The notes under the pieces were generated by a model. That model worked only from the letters and a program-made list of their open reading frames with translations. It made no database searches and was not told where the DNA came from. A stretch of DNA of 46,862 nucleotides, taken from IMG/VR virus record IMGVR_UViG_3300037247_000450, positions 1 to 46,862 of that record, one strand, 5' to 3'. The stretch comes from a virus. A program made the position numbers and the translations under genes. The stretch's first letter is position 1, and each line of letters starts with the position of its first letter. This document shows, in pieces, positions 7,950-16,426 of the stretch.

Positions 7950-9245
7950 ATGCCCGACCAGTTCCCTCTAGCCCAAGTGCCCCTGTCTGGAGCCGAGACT
8001 CTCAACCAACCTAACTTGCCCGCCCTGGAGGCCCAAGCTCCGCAGCAAGGTGGTAGCTTCGGAGGCAAGCTGTTGCCGGAACGTGGCCTGCTCGCCAACG
8101 TCCTATTGGCAGGCTTACTTGGTCTAGGAGCCGGGTCTCAAGCCCGTAGTGCAGGAGGAGCATTAGCCGCTGGTGGCTTAGCCCCACTCCAATTCCGACT
8201 TCAGCAGCGTGGCAGACAGCGCCAGGAAGAGGCTGAAGACCTGAGAGCACGCTCGGTTGAGCAGCAAATAAGTGCCAGCCAGGCGCAAGGCCAGTTGGCA
8301 CGTGAACAGTTTGAAGACCTTAAGGAAACCAATAAGCAAAGACGGGCTCTTGTGCTTGCTCAAACTCTACAGACCAACGCCCTCGTTGATGCCCTGCCTG
8401 AGCGCCTAGCCAATGAGACTCGCACCTCAATCGGGCAGTCCACAGCCAACTTCGCTCGCGCCGGTCTGCGCCTTGTCACTGATGAAGAGCTGAAGAAGTT
8501 GGAATCAGAGCAGGGAGACCTGCCCGACATCGTCCTACCAGACGGTAAGGGAGGCTTTGCCAGCTATGTGTTTGAGGACTTCGGCGGGAAGATTGATGAA
8601 GAGCTACGCATTCAACTGCCGGAGAAGCTCGGCGGCGATATCACTATCGCGGCAGGCACTCCCCGCCAATTCGTCGCCAGCCTAATTGACAAGCAACTCG
8701 GCGGAAGACTTCGGCTATTCGCTCTGAATGCTAGCGGTGCGGATGCTGATGCGATGGCCGCTCAGCTTGCCGCCATCGTCCGTGACATACCCTCGCTCCA
8801 GAATGCTCAGGGCCTGCCCAACCCGTTCCTAATGACTCAGGCAGTTGTCCAGCTCGCCAGACAGATGGACATAGGGAGCGCCGAGGTACAGTTCAAAGCC
8901 CAGCGGTTGGTAGCTGAGCTAGGAGAGAACCTACGCAAAGCCTCCTCGCCTGTAGGCTTCGCTGGCCCGAACCTTGGTGGCCTGAACGTCATCAAAGAGA
9001 TTCCACTGGAGGGCGTGACTGAGGAGGCTATCGCACGCCTTCGCAGCGCAGGACTTGACTCCATAGCTGACCAGCTCGCAGCCTTCCGTGACCCCAATGA
9101 CCCCTCGAAGGCCGTCCTTCGTGACCAAGTTGGCCTAGCCCTCAATGGCCCAGAGTTCCAAGCTCTAGTTGAGGCTCTTCAAGCATCTGGCATCTCTGTC
9201 GTCCTCCCCGAACGAGCAGTAGACCAGCCCATCCCGACACAATAA
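7950..9245 (+). CDS. Putative internal virion (ejection) protein
   Basis: The protein has 431 residues, mostly helical. A Pro/Gln-rich N-terminal 35 residues is followed by a Gly/Ala-rich hydrophobic stretch (about 45-80) and a long charged coiled-coil-like segment (about 85-150, rich in Gln, Arg and Glu). The C-terminal half has no recognisable motif. Its stop overlaps the start of the 1001-residue gene by one base. Context supports an ejection protein, possibly a partner of that gene product. Confidence 0.55.
   Translation: MPDQFPLAQVPLSGAETLNQPNLPALEAQAPQQGGSFGGKLLPERGLLANVLLAGLLGLGAGSQARSAGGALAAGGLAPLQFRLQQRGRQRQEEAEDLRARSVEQQISASQAQGQLAREQFEDLKETNKQRRALVLAQTLQTNALVDALPERLANETRTSIGQSTANFARAGLRLVTDEELKKLESEQGDLPDIVLPDGKGGFASYVFEDFGGKIDEELRIQLPEKLGGDITIAAGTPRQFVASLIDKQLGGRLRLFALNASGADADAMAAQLAAIVRDIPSLQNAQGLPNPFLMTQAVVQLARQMDIGSAEVQFKAQRLVAELGENLRKASSPVGFAGPNLGGLNVIKEIPLEGVTEEAIARLRSAGLDSIADQLAAFRDPNDPSKAVLRDQVGLALNGPEFQALVEALQASGISVVLPERAVDQPIPTQ
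8238..8249 (+). repeat. Recurring 12-mer GACCTGAGAGCA (representative)
   Basis: The same 12-mer occurs at 42902-42913 (+) and, on the minus strand, at 1564-1575, 4696-4707, 13987-13998, 21573-21584 and 46535-46546, with an 11/12 match at 40206-40216. Most copies are in coding sequence of unrelated genes. Confidence 0.75.
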
Positions 9246-12200
9246 TGCCTGACCTTACCCCTGAACAGGTGGCGGACTTCAACCGCCGCTTCAAGCTGAC
9301 CCTTCAGCCCGACAACACTGCCGCCATCCGTGGTGCTGCTGCTGCCTCCGCACCCATCCCCGCAGGCAAAGACTTCGTCAGCTTCAGGGACTTCACCGAG
9401 GCATTCGAGTCCATTGCGCCCGGCCCTGTCGAGCGTCTAGTCACCGCACTCGGCGAAGGGCTAGTGGCGGTCAAAGAAGGTATTATTGGCTTTGGCGAAC
9501 GTACAGTTAAGACCGCTGACGTGGTCAGCCGAGGGGCTCTATCAACTGCGCGAGTAGCCCCAGCCCACGAAGCATCTCAGTTCGGTGCCCCACAATTCGG
9601 CGTAGGTGCTGCACGGACTCCTCAAGAAGTAGCTCAAGAGGAAGCCGCTAACTTAGCGATTGCTCCGTCCCCTGAAGAGGTACGCGCAGCTACCACAGCC
9701 AGCCTGATAGACGTGGCCGCTCAATCAGTAGGCTTCGGACTAGGCCGTTTCGCTAGTGGCCCACTGCTCCGCCTAGTCACGTCCTCCAAGGGAGCCCAGC
9801 AATTCGCCGCCAAGACTTTCCAGCGCGGAGTCCAGGGCGCTGCGGCTGGCCTTAGCCCGCTGTTCGCTGACCCTAAGAATCCCGAAGACATCAAAGCCCG
9901 CCTAGAAACTGCGGCCATCTTCGCCAGCATCACCGCCATAGCCGAGCCCGCCGTCATCGGCTTGGCCCGTACCGGAGCCCGTAGCAAGCTGGCACAGAAG
10001 CTGGGCTCTGAGCTAGAGAAGGGGCTTGACAAGCTAGGGCCTGCTCAGCTACTCCGCAACACCCTGCCCCGTGTGGTAGAGAAGCTAGCTTTCACCGCCG
10101 ACATCTTCAAGAAGGTAGGCGACGACATCACCAGGCGAGCCGGTGAGACTGTGGCCAAACGAGAGGCGGAGCGTGTGGGTCTTGGACTCGGCAGACTCAA
10201 CCCCGGCCTCCGACAGATAGCTCTCAACAAAGCCTACAAGGAAGAGACAGCAGCGGTGGCTGGCGAACTCAAAGGCGTGCTCGTAGACGAACTGAAGCTG
10301 GTTGGGACGGTGCTCAACAAGCTGCTGCTCAAGCGCGGTCAAGTGCGCGGGAAGCTACGGAACTTCCTCAAGGCCAGCACCCTCAATGGTCTAAAGGCCG
10401 ACACTAACCGTCTCCTCAGTGCCATCCAAAAGGGACAACTCAAAGCTGGCTCCCTCAATCAGATAGAGGGGATGTCTCGTGGCATAGATGAGTTCGCACG
10501 GCAGATGGCCAACGCCCTACCAGAGTTGGTTGGCCCCTCGCCTCTCCAGGTTCTACAGCGCGTGTTCGCCAAGGGAGTACCGCCGGGCGAACGTGGTCGC
10601 GCAGCCGTCACCTCTGTCCGCAACTCTCTCTTCGGCTGGTTCTCCTTCGTCCAAGACAGCATCGGCAATCTTACTCAAGTGGGGACTTTCGTTGCTGGTC
10701 GTGGCGTCGCTGACCTGACTGACGTAATGATGGGCCGTGCTACATCACCGGGCCGCCTCGCTGCTGTAAGAAACAGCGTCCTCAATGCAGGTCTAGTCAA
10801 CAAGTGGGTCGATAAGCAGTTCAAAGTCCTATTCGCTGCCGGTGAAGAGGTAGGTGGACGTGGAGGGCTAGGCCCAGGAGCTACCGCCTTGGAGAAGCTA
10901 CTGTTTGGGCCACTGGAACTCAAGGGCCTGTCAGACCGCATGGCCCGCCGCTTTATGGCTCGTATCCTACTCTTCGACGAAGCCTACAACGCCGCACGTA
11001 AGGCCGGAGCGACTGGCCTAGAGCGTGAGTTGTTCGTGCGGAACTTCCTACGTGGCGGGATACGTGGCGAACTGCCTGGTCTAGTGCAGCAACGGGTGAT
11101 AACCAAGGCCAACCGAGCCGCCTTCATCGTGCCAAGAGGCCCGCGCTTCACTGAGTTTGTTGACCGCACCTGGGTACAGCTCACCATCTCACCGTTCATC
11201 CGCTTCGGCAGGGCCTGGGCCGAGTTCGTTGGCGAGTTCGTACCGATAGCTGGCATCCCCATCACCGCCCGACGAGTCATTAGCCAAGGCGGGCTGCCCG
11301 TGGACGCCATCAGCAACAGCATAGTCAAGCAACTCACTGGCGCTGGTGCTATCCACTTCTACAACAAGAGTATCTATGACCACTTGACCTTCACGCCCTT
11401 CGGCATCCGCTACACTGACCCAGACAGTGGTACAGAGGCCATTCTCAACTCGCCAGAAGCAGACATCGTAGCCATCGCAGCCCTTATGCGTGGAGACTTC
11501 GACAAGTTCATGGCCTCCCTCAACTCTAGCGGCCTGACGTTCCTCGGCGGAGGTCTCTTGGGACGCCTCCCCCTTACCCTTATCTCTCCCGGCGAGACCA
11601 CCAAGAAGAAACTAGCCTTCGAGCTAGACCGCGTGGTCGGTAATATGTTCCCTGGACGTGCCACTCTCCGCCTGCTGAACGACACCTTCACCCGCTTCCG
11701 TGAGGAGCCCTTGACCGAAGGAGGCGCGTTCCTACCTGGTGCCACCACCCTACCCGGACTAACAGGCAGGCCACGCATCCGTGAAGGGGGCGTCGGCGAG
11801 TCCACATTCAGACGCATCAAGGGCTCTATCGTGGGCGACAGAGAACTCCTAGTGCCTAGCTCCTTCGGCACCATCATCACCGAGCGAGAGCTGACAGAGA
11901 TTGAGAAGTTTCTAGTGTTTGCGCGGCGGAAGACTGGCCGCAAGTTTGAGATGCTAACCTACCCGACTGGACTTCAACTAAGGACGCAGAGCGGGGGCCG
12001 CCCCGGTGCAGGCGTTGTGACAGCAGAACCCGATGAACAAGTTAGGCGCTACTTCATCGTCAAGAAGAATCAGATGTTCGCTGACCTCGTAGCGGGGAAA
12101 GAGAACGATGCCTTCTTGAAGGTTATGCCACCGCAACGCCTCTCCCAATGGATAGACTACTACCTAGCGTTCGCCAGCGACTTCGCTAAACGCTCGACTG

Positions 12201-12250
12201 AGCGCCGGTTCGCCTCGACCCTATCCGTCACAGGAGAGCAGAGACAATGA
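9245..12250 (+). CDS. Large internal virion (ejection) protein
   Basis: At 1001 residues this is the largest product in the window. It is Ala/Leu/Arg-rich and predominantly helical, with several amphipathic or hydrophobic stretches, for example around residues 155-235 and 470-500. There is no tape-measure-like periodicity. Very large helical proteins at the end of a podoviral structural cluster are usually ejected with the DNA and help form the channel across the host envelope (T7 gp15/gp16 class). The ATG overlaps the previous stop, and its own stop overlaps the next start by 4 nt. I see no lysozyme motif. Confidence 0.6.
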   Translation: MPDLTPEQVADFNRRFKLTLQPDNTAAIRGAAAASAPIPAGKDFVSFRDFTEAFESIAPGPVERLVTALGEGLVAVKEGIIGFGERTVKTADVVSRGALSTARVAPAHEASQFGAPQFGVGAARTPQEVAQEEAANLAIAPSPEEVRAATTASLIDVAAQSVGFGLGRFASGPLLRLVTSSKGAQQFAAKTFQRGVQGAAAGLSPLFADPKNPEDIKARLETAAIFASITAIAEPAVIGLARTGARSKLAQKLGSELEKGLDKLGPAQLLRNTLPRVVEKLAFTADIFKKVGDDITRRAGETVAKREAERVGLGLGRLNPGLRQIALNKAYKEETAAVAGELKGVLVDELKLVGTVLNKLLLKRGQVRGKLRNFLKASTLNGLKADTNRLLSAIQKGQLKAGSLNQIEGMSRGIDEFARQMANALPELVGPSPLQVLQRVFAKGVPPGERGRAAVTSVRNSLFGWFSFVQDSIGNLTQVGTFVAGRGVADLTDVMMGRATSPGRLAAVRNSVLNAGLVNKWVDKQFKVLFAAGEEVGGRGGLGPGATALEKLLFGPLELKGLSDRMARRFMARILLFDEAYNAARKAGATGLERELFVRNFLRGGIRGELPGLVQQRVITKANRAAFIVPRGPRFTEFVDRTWVQLTISPFIRFGRAWAEFVGEFVPIAGIPITARRVISQGGLPVDAISNSIVKQLTGAGAIHFYNKSIYDHLTFTPFGIRYTDPDSGTEAILNSPEADIVAIAALMRGDFDKFMASLNSSGLTFLGGGLLGRLPLTLISPGETTKKKLAFELDRVVGNMFPGRATLRLLNDTFTRFREEPLTEGGAFLPGATTLPGLTGRPRIREGGVGESTFRRIKGSIVGDRELLVPSSFGTIITERELTEIEKFLVFARRKTGRKFEMLTYPTGLQLRTQSGGRPGAGVVTAEPDEQVRRYFIVKKNQMFADLVAGKENDAFLKVMPPQRLSQWIDYYLAFASDFAKRSTERRFASTLSVTGEQRQ

Positions 12251-12459
12251 GCGTCGAAGCCATAGTCATTGCCGTTGGGCTCGGCGTCAACCTCCTCACC
12301 GTGGTAGGCGTGGCTATGAAGCTCTCCGCTCGCTTCACCAAAGTAGAAGTCCTATGCAATCACGTCATCAAGAACCACATCCCCCACATCTACTCCGAGA
12401 TAAGCGAGCTGCGCGAACTCATCATCACCCACATCACCAAACAAGACCCATCTTCCTAG
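12247..12459 (+). CDS. Small membrane protein, holin candidate
   Basis: The protein has 70 residues. One membrane segment spans about residues 5-25 (AIVIAVGLGVNLLTVVGVAM), followed by a cytoplasmic-type tail with helical, charged residues. ATGA overlaps the end of the large ejection gene. It is the last plus-strand gene before a convergent junction; its final 26 bp overlap the end of a minus-strand gene. Size and topology fit class III-type holins or a small virion membrane protein. There is no adjacent endolysin. Confidence 0.6.
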   Translation: MSVEAIVIAVGLGVNLLTVVGVAMKLSARFTKVEVLCNHVIKNHIPHIYSEISELRELIITHITKQDPSS

Positions 12460-12622
12460 CACAATCGGGACAACAATCTTTGACTAACCTCACCATCCCA
12501 CCAGAAGGCTTCTCTGTACTTTGCAAATGATAATATAGTTTGCAATAGAGGTGACAAAAACCACATGGGCCATTACATTCATGCAGTATTGGTTCTGTAG
12601 TCCTAAGCCTGTAAGTCACCAT
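12434..12622 (-). CDS. W-tail zinc-finger microprotein 1
   Basis: The protein has 62 residues. CNGPCGFC lies near residue 16 and the family signature CPDCARKMGLVW is at the very C-terminus, so four or more Cys could bind one zinc in a treble-clef or ribbon arrangement. This is the last minus-strand gene and overlaps the convergent plus-strand gene by 26 bp. It begins MVTY, like the next two members, which marks a recent tandem triplet. The general C-x2-C...C-x2-C-A-R-E layout is also seen in the N-terminal region of McsA. The GLxW end is not something I recognise. Confidence 0.75.
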   Translation of the reverse strand: MVTYRLRTTEPILHECNGPCGFCHLYCKLYYHLQSTEKPSGGMVRLVKDCCPDCARKMGLVW

Positions 12623-12780
12623 AATAAGCCCTTCTCCCTAAGACAGCCTACGCACATCGTTTCTTGTTCCCCACCATTCTTGAGGACATGATAAATCTCC
12701 CCCACAAGACGATTCCCGCAGTTATGGCAGTGCGTACATAGCTCACACGGATGGCTCTCTTCAAGTTCGTAAGTTACCAT
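12616..12780 (-). CDS. W-tail zinc-finger microprotein 2
   Basis: The protein has 54 residues. It begins MVTYELEE and carries CELCTHCHNC near residue 12, with the terminal CVGCLREKGLLW. Its final TTATGGTGA contains the ATG of microprotein 1, giving a 7-nt overlap. The 3' part is nearly identical in DNA to that of microprotein 3, so the two are recent duplicates. Confidence 0.75.
   Translation of the reverse strand: MVTYELEESHPCELCTHCHNCGNRLVGEIYHVLKNGGEQETMCVGCLREKGLLW
12628..12656. repeat. 29-nt direct repeat, copy 1
   Basis: Identical over 29 nt to 12786-12814. Both copies encode the CVGCLREKG end of a W-tail gene. The 158-nt spacing equals the gene unit, so this is the scar of a tandem duplication. 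Confidence 0.9.
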
Positions 12781-12959
12781 AGCAGGCCCTTCTCCCTAAG
12801 ACAGCCTACGCACACCATAACGGACAGGTACTCATGCTCGTCCGGCAAATTACTCTTCTTCTCCAAATGATGAACAGTATGAAGGCCGTTGCGTTTGCAC
12901 CACTCACAATATCTACAAACGTCACAGGGTCTAGTATCCAGAACTCTGTAAGTTACCAT
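12774..12959 (-). CDS. W-tail zinc-finger microprotein 3
   Basis: The protein has 61 residues, begins MVTYRVLD and carries CDVCRYCEWC, with the terminal CVGCLREKGLLW. Its start lies 29 nt inside the end of the polymerase gene, and its Trp-stop codons contain the start of microprotein 2. Five or more Cys suggest one, perhaps two, metal sites. Confidence 0.78.
   Translation of the reverse strand: MVTYRVLDTRPCDVCRYCEWCKRNGLHTVHHLEKKSNLPDEHEYLSVMVCVGCLREKGLLW
12786..12814. repeat. 29-nt direct repeat, copy 2
   Basis: Second copy of the repeat at 12628-12656, located in microprotein 3. Confidence 0.9.
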
Positions 12960-15150
12960 AGTTCACACCTACCTTTGCCTTGACAGGCACCACCAACCCA
13001 CCCATCTCCTTGACGGGCTGTGTCATAATATCCTTGAGACGTGCGATTGTAGCTGTTGCCGTACCAACAGGTAGGCAATACACGAGCTCATCATGAACGA
13101 TGAGGATGGGAACCAGCCCTTCCGCCTCCCATATATCAAGAGCCCGCTGATTGACAATGTCAGCAGCAGTAGAGCACCCTTCATAATGACACCCCTTTTT
13201 CATTCTTGTATGGTCGTCTTGCGCGTATATATAACGAACTCGACCGAATGGGTTTCGCATAGTAATTTCACCAATGTGGAGTTGTCCCTTAATCCTTTTC
13301 TGCCAACTCTTAATGGCGGGGTAAGCCCCGTAATACGCACTTTGCAACCACAAAGCACGTGCGACATTAGGTCGCGTTCGAGCGCCGTATAGTCTCTCCG
13401 CAAGATTTTGAGGTGTTTCACCATAGTTCGTGGCGTGAATGGTCTTCTTACCTTCGTACCTCTCTTTGTCTGTGACATCATCGTACCTCTTGTTGTAGAT
13501 TCGACTCGCTGAGAGCCGGTGAAAGTCCATTCCGCTAGCAAAATCAGCCAACATCTGCTTGTCGCCAGCCAGCCACGCCACACATCTGTTCTCAATCTGT
13601 GAGAAGTCCAGCCCTACAATGACCATGCCTTCCGGGGCCACTATCATCCGTCTCAGTGATGGCGGGATATTCTGGAAGTTCGGCTCGCTAGACGAGAAGC
13701 GCGCAACGTCTGTACCCGTGACGTTGAACGTCGGGTGTACCTTGCTCTGCCCTAGCGGGAACCATGTGGTGATGGGCTTGACACCCAGCTCCTTGTAGTC
13801 AGCCAACTGCTCCATCAGCGGGTGCCGGTCAGCCTGCCTCTTGATAGTCACTTCCTTGGTGTCCTGCAGCGTAATCCCTTCCTCCTTGAAGAACTTTATG
13901 ACCTGCTTAGGCGAGTTGGGATTGAACGGGAAGTCATCCTTCAGCAACTGCTTATTGCCCTGCCACTCGCGGTGATAGCGCCTGACTGCTCTCAGGTCGA
14001 CATCAACTCCTCGCTCCCTCATCAGCACAGCCAACCTAGCTAACCTCTGCTGCTTCTCTACTAGGTGCCACTGTTTGGTGGTGTCGAGGTCGGCTTTGAG
14101 CTGGTCGTAGAGGTACCAGTTGTAGGCACAGTCTCGTCCATTGTACTCAAGTAGGTCTCCTTTATCGTCTTTCCAACCAGTGGTAGGACGATAGTACGAG
14201 ACGAGTGAACGGAGTCCGAGGAGACTAAGGTTGGCGAGGTGAGCATGGATGAGGTGCCCCACCACCTTAGTATCGAAAACCTGAGTAGGAGCATAACTAC
14301 TAGGCCACCTACCGAGAACGGGAAAGTCTGCGGAAATAATGTTGTGACCAATAAGAAGATTGCCGTCCCGAGCAAGATGCTGGGCCAGAAGAGTTTCGCC
14401 GATTGCCACATCGTAGGTTGAATACGCTTTGTCTGCTTCATACGCTACTCCTATACAAGAGATTTCCTTCGTCTTTCTATCCCACTCTAGGTCGAACACC
14501 ATCGGCCCGGCGCGGTCAGGCAGCATGCCCTTGACCACCGTGGGGTGCTTCAAGATGGATGGATTGGCATGAGCTGTGAGCAGGTTGTAGTGCTCACGTA
14601 TGGCGACGGGCAGCAGGTTGGGTTGACGCATCACCGCCGATGGGTGAAACGTGCAGCTCACTAGCTGTCCGGCCTGGAGGGTGACGTGCCCATGCCAATC
14701 CGAAATGCCTCTTAGTCCGAGTGTCTGCCCCAATGCTTTACTGCCAACCAACATGATAGGTACAGAGGCAGGTATGACCCTGTCGTATTGTCTACAATGC
14801 ATTTCAGCCTGAGCTTTATCAGTTCCCACAGGGTACGCTTCACCTTGCTTGTTCTTAGGGGGCAAGCAGCGCAGAGTATTGTCAAGATACACCTCCTCTC
14901 TCTTTAGACCAGTGGGGTTCAAGATGTTACGGAGCAGCCACCAGCCCGCCTTCCCGACGAACGGCTTGCCTTGCAGTACCTCGTTAATGCCGGGGGCCTC
15001 GCCTATTATGGCCATCTTTATCTTCGACCAGACCGGAGCAGGCTCCAGTACAAAGCCTTTGCCGACACCGTACAGCGGACAGCCCTTGCACGTGGCTGGC
15101 TGGCCCGTGCTGCCTGCCTTCGTGGCTAGCGGCATGACTAGAGCTACCAC
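12931..15150 (-). CDS. DNA polymerase (family A) fused to an N-terminal family 4 uracil-DNA glycosylase
   Basis: The protein has 739 residues in three parts. Residues 18-190 are a family 4 UDG: GEAPGINE and GKPFVGKAG at 50-69, HPSAVMRQP at 169, and Cys21, Cys24, Cys95 and Cys119 spaced as the 4Fe-4S ligands. Residues 215-345 are a DEDD 3'-5' exonuclease with Asp220, Glu222, Asp275 and YxxxD at 336-340. Residues 365-739 are the family A polymerase: motif A LDFSQIENR with Asp515, motif B KKTIHATNYG at 568-577, and motif C HDE at 686-688. The start is a GTG overlapping the Trp-stop of the W-tail gene upstream; ATG at codon 6 is an alternative. It is presumably the replicative polymerase. Confidence 0.92.
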   Translation of the reverse strand: MVALVMPLATKAGSTGQPATCKGCPLYGVGKGFVLEPAPVWSKIKMAIIGEAPGINEVLQGKPFVGKAGWWLLRNILNPTGLKREEVYLDNTLRCLPPKNKQGEAYPVGTDKAQAEMHCRQYDRVIPASVPIMLVGSKALGQTLGLRGISDWHGHVTLQAGQLVSCTFHPSAVMRQPNLLPVAIREHYNLLTAHANPSILKHPTVVKGMLPDRAGPMVFDLEWDRKTKEISCIGVAYEADKAYSTYDVAIGETLLAQHLARDGNLLIGHNIISADFPVLGRWPSSYAPTQVFDTKVVGHLIHAHLANLSLLGLRSLVSYYRPTTGWKDDKGDLLEYNGRDCAYNWYLYDQLKADLDTTKQWHLVEKQQRLARLAVLMRERGVDVDLRAVRRYHREWQGNKQLLKDDFPFNPNSPKQVIKFFKEEGITLQDTKEVTIKRQADRHPLMEQLADYKELGVKPITTWFPLGQSKVHPTFNVTGTDVARFSSSEPNFQNIPPSLRRMIVAPEGMVIVGLDFSQIENRCVAWLAGDKQMLADFASGMDFHRLSASRIYNKRYDDVTDKERYEGKKTIHATNYGETPQNLAERLYGARTRPNVARALWLQSAYYGAYPAIKSWQKRIKGQLHIGEITMRNPFGRVRYIYAQDDHTRMKKGCHYEGCSTAADIVNQRALDIWEAEGLVPILIVHDELVYCLPVGTATATIARLKDIMTQPVKEMGGLVVPVKAKVGVNYGNLQSSGY
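15128..15149. repeat. 22-nt direct repeat, copy 1 (true polymerase start)
   Basis: Identical over 22 nt to 15300-15321. This copy encodes the first residues of the polymerase (VALVMPL). Together the copies bracket one W-tail gene. Confidence 0.9.
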
Positions 15151-15287
15151 TTTAATCCTCGCTCCCTAGCGCACTCATCACAGAACCGCTCACCACTACC
15201 TCTTTCTCCATACCAGTGAACCTCTGGCCCCCAATGTCTACAGGCATCGCAGCGGGGATAGAAAATATCTCCAGGGTTATATGCCAT
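15144..15287 (-). CDS. W-tail zinc-finger microprotein 4
   Basis: The protein has 47 residues and starts at ATG 15287. CDACRHWG lies near residue 14 and the end is CDECARERGLKW. Its AAG-TGG-TAG end overlaps the GTG start of the polymerase. The frame extends upstream, but that extension runs antisense-like through the next gene and lacks family features. The gene lies exactly between the two 22-nt repeats. Confidence 0.72.
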   Translation of the reverse strand: MAYNPGDIFYPRCDACRHWGPEVHWYGERGSGERFCDECARERGLKW

Positions 15288-15299
15288 TAGGCCCTCTTG

Positions 15300-15321
15300 A
15301 GCGGCATGACTAGAGCTACCA
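15300..15321. repeat. 22-nt direct repeat, copy 2 (ghost polymerase start)
   Basis: This is a copy of the polymerase start. An ATG at 15322 followed by this copy would give an 11-residue peptide, MVALVMPLKRA, whose stop overlaps the start of microprotein 4. Confidence 0.85.
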
Positions 15322-15456
15322 TAACCAGGCTCTCTTACGGGCACAATCATCACAGAGGAAGACCCAATCGAACCTCCCTCTCTCCTCCCAAGCTGTGAGA
15401 CTCTCCACTTCGAGATAGGTCTCACAGTCCCGACAGTCCGCGCCGACGTGGTTCAT
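15316..15456 (-). CDS. W-tail zinc-finger microprotein 5
   Basis: The protein has 46 residues and starts at ATG 15456. CRDC lies near residue 8 and the end is CDDCARKRAWLW, a variant in which AWLW replaces GLxW. The Trp-stop TATGGTAG overlaps an ATG that opens only the 11-residue ghost of the polymerase start. Upstream is the RepA-like ATPase gene. Confidence 0.68.
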   Translation of the reverse strand: MNHVGADCRDCETYLEVESLTAWEERGRFDWVFLCDDCARKRAWLW

Positions 15457-15469
15457 GCTGGGGGTGTCT

Positions 15470-16213
15470 TTATACACGTTTGAATGTACCTTCCTTCTTC
15501 TGGAATTCCAGCTTTAGAAAGTCCTGGTCTATGGGCGAGCGGGTGGCGAATCGGAGAGAGATGTTATTGAACTGCCTAAAGTCTGGCTTCCATATCACGG
15601 CCAGACTATCTACGTCAGCGAACAGCACACCGGCCCCGCGCAGCCGTTCGGGTGACGAGAGCGTGCGATGCTCGCTAGTCTTGCCCATGTGGTGGATGAT
15701 GATGGAGGCGAAGTCATAGGTCTCCTGCATCTCTGATAGCTCCATCAGAAGAACTTTCATCTCGCTATTGGAGTTCTCTTCTATGCGGTGGAAGTTGGCT
15801 AGAGGGTCGAAGATGACTACGTGCGGCTTGGCCTCTTCGATGTGGCTGGCTATCAGGCCACGGCCAGACTTGGTGTCAAGCCTACAATCTAGGTCGCGGC
15901 TGGTAATCCAGAAGTTGTCAAGCACGCGCATGCCCTTGCGTGCTCCGTGTATGTCAGTGAGACGCTTGACGAGGCGTTCAGGCCCAACCTCCTGCTCTAT
16001 CAGGAGCACTCGCTTGGGTTCACTCACTGGAAAGGTGCCCATCACTAGCGAACCTTCGCAGAGAGAGTACGCGATGTTCAGGGCCAGCATGGACTTGAAG
16101 GACTTGGGGTCAGCAACTAGGAGCAACTTGCCTTTGCGGGGCAGGAGCGGCTTGATGTAGAAGAAGCCTGGCTTTATGACCTGGGTGATGAACGACTTGA
16201 AGACCGTCGCCAT
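15470..16213 (-). CDS. RepA-like / AAA_25-type replicative ATPase
   Basis: The protein has 247 residues with a RecA-like core. The P-loop region is LLVADPKSFKS (residues 31-41), where the usual Gly residues are replaced by Ala and Phe but Lys40-Ser41 remain. Walker B is HVVIFDP with Asp136. A sensor-like IIIHHMGKTSEH follows at about 170. This pattern fits RepA/DnaB-type helicase ATPases of phages and plasmids, which unwind DNA ahead of the polymerase encoded next door. Its start overlaps the Trp-stop of W-tail 6. Confidence 0.75.
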   Translation of the reverse strand: MATVFKSFITQVIKPGFFYIKPLLPRKGKLLLVADPKSFKSMLALNIAYSLCEGSLVMGTFPVSEPKRVLLIEQEVGPERLVKRLTDIHGARKGMRVLDNFWITSRDLDCRLDTKSGRGLIASHIEEAKPHVVIFDPLANFHRIEENSNSEMKVLLMELSEMQETYDFASIIIHHMGKTSEHRTLSSPERLRGAGVLFADVDSLAVIWKPDFRQFNNISLRFATRSPIDQDFLKLEFQKKEGTFKRV

Positions 16214-16426
16214 CTACCACACCAACCCAAAATGCCTAGCACAATCCATACAGAGATAAGGCCCATTAGCCGGGCGGAAGTGTTTAGACGACATCCACAG
16301 CGTTAACTTGGCAGGAGGGAACGGGACTTCTCTACAGCGGTCACATTTACCAGTGGGGGACTCTAATATATCTATATAACTCCCATAAAAAGCGACATAC
16401 TCTTTCAATGCGTTGGAATTGTCCAT
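16214..16426 (-). CDS. W-tail zinc-finger microprotein 6
   Basis: The protein has 70 residues. GGAG 5 nt upstream favours ATG 16426 over GTG 16432. CDRCREVP lies near residue 28 and the end is CMDCARHFGLVW. Its start overlaps the TGGTAA end of the 86-residue gene upstream, and its TGG-TAG runs into the ATGG of the ATPase gene. Confidence 0.75.
   Translation of the reverse strand: MDNSNALKEYVAFYGSYIDILESPTGKCDRCREVPFPPAKLTLWMSSKHFRPANGPYLCMDCARHFGLVW

Noticed and set aside
15288-15425. N-terminal extension of W-tail 4
   Set aside because: It covers the next W-tail gene in another frame and is Gly/Ser/Arg-rich without family motifs.
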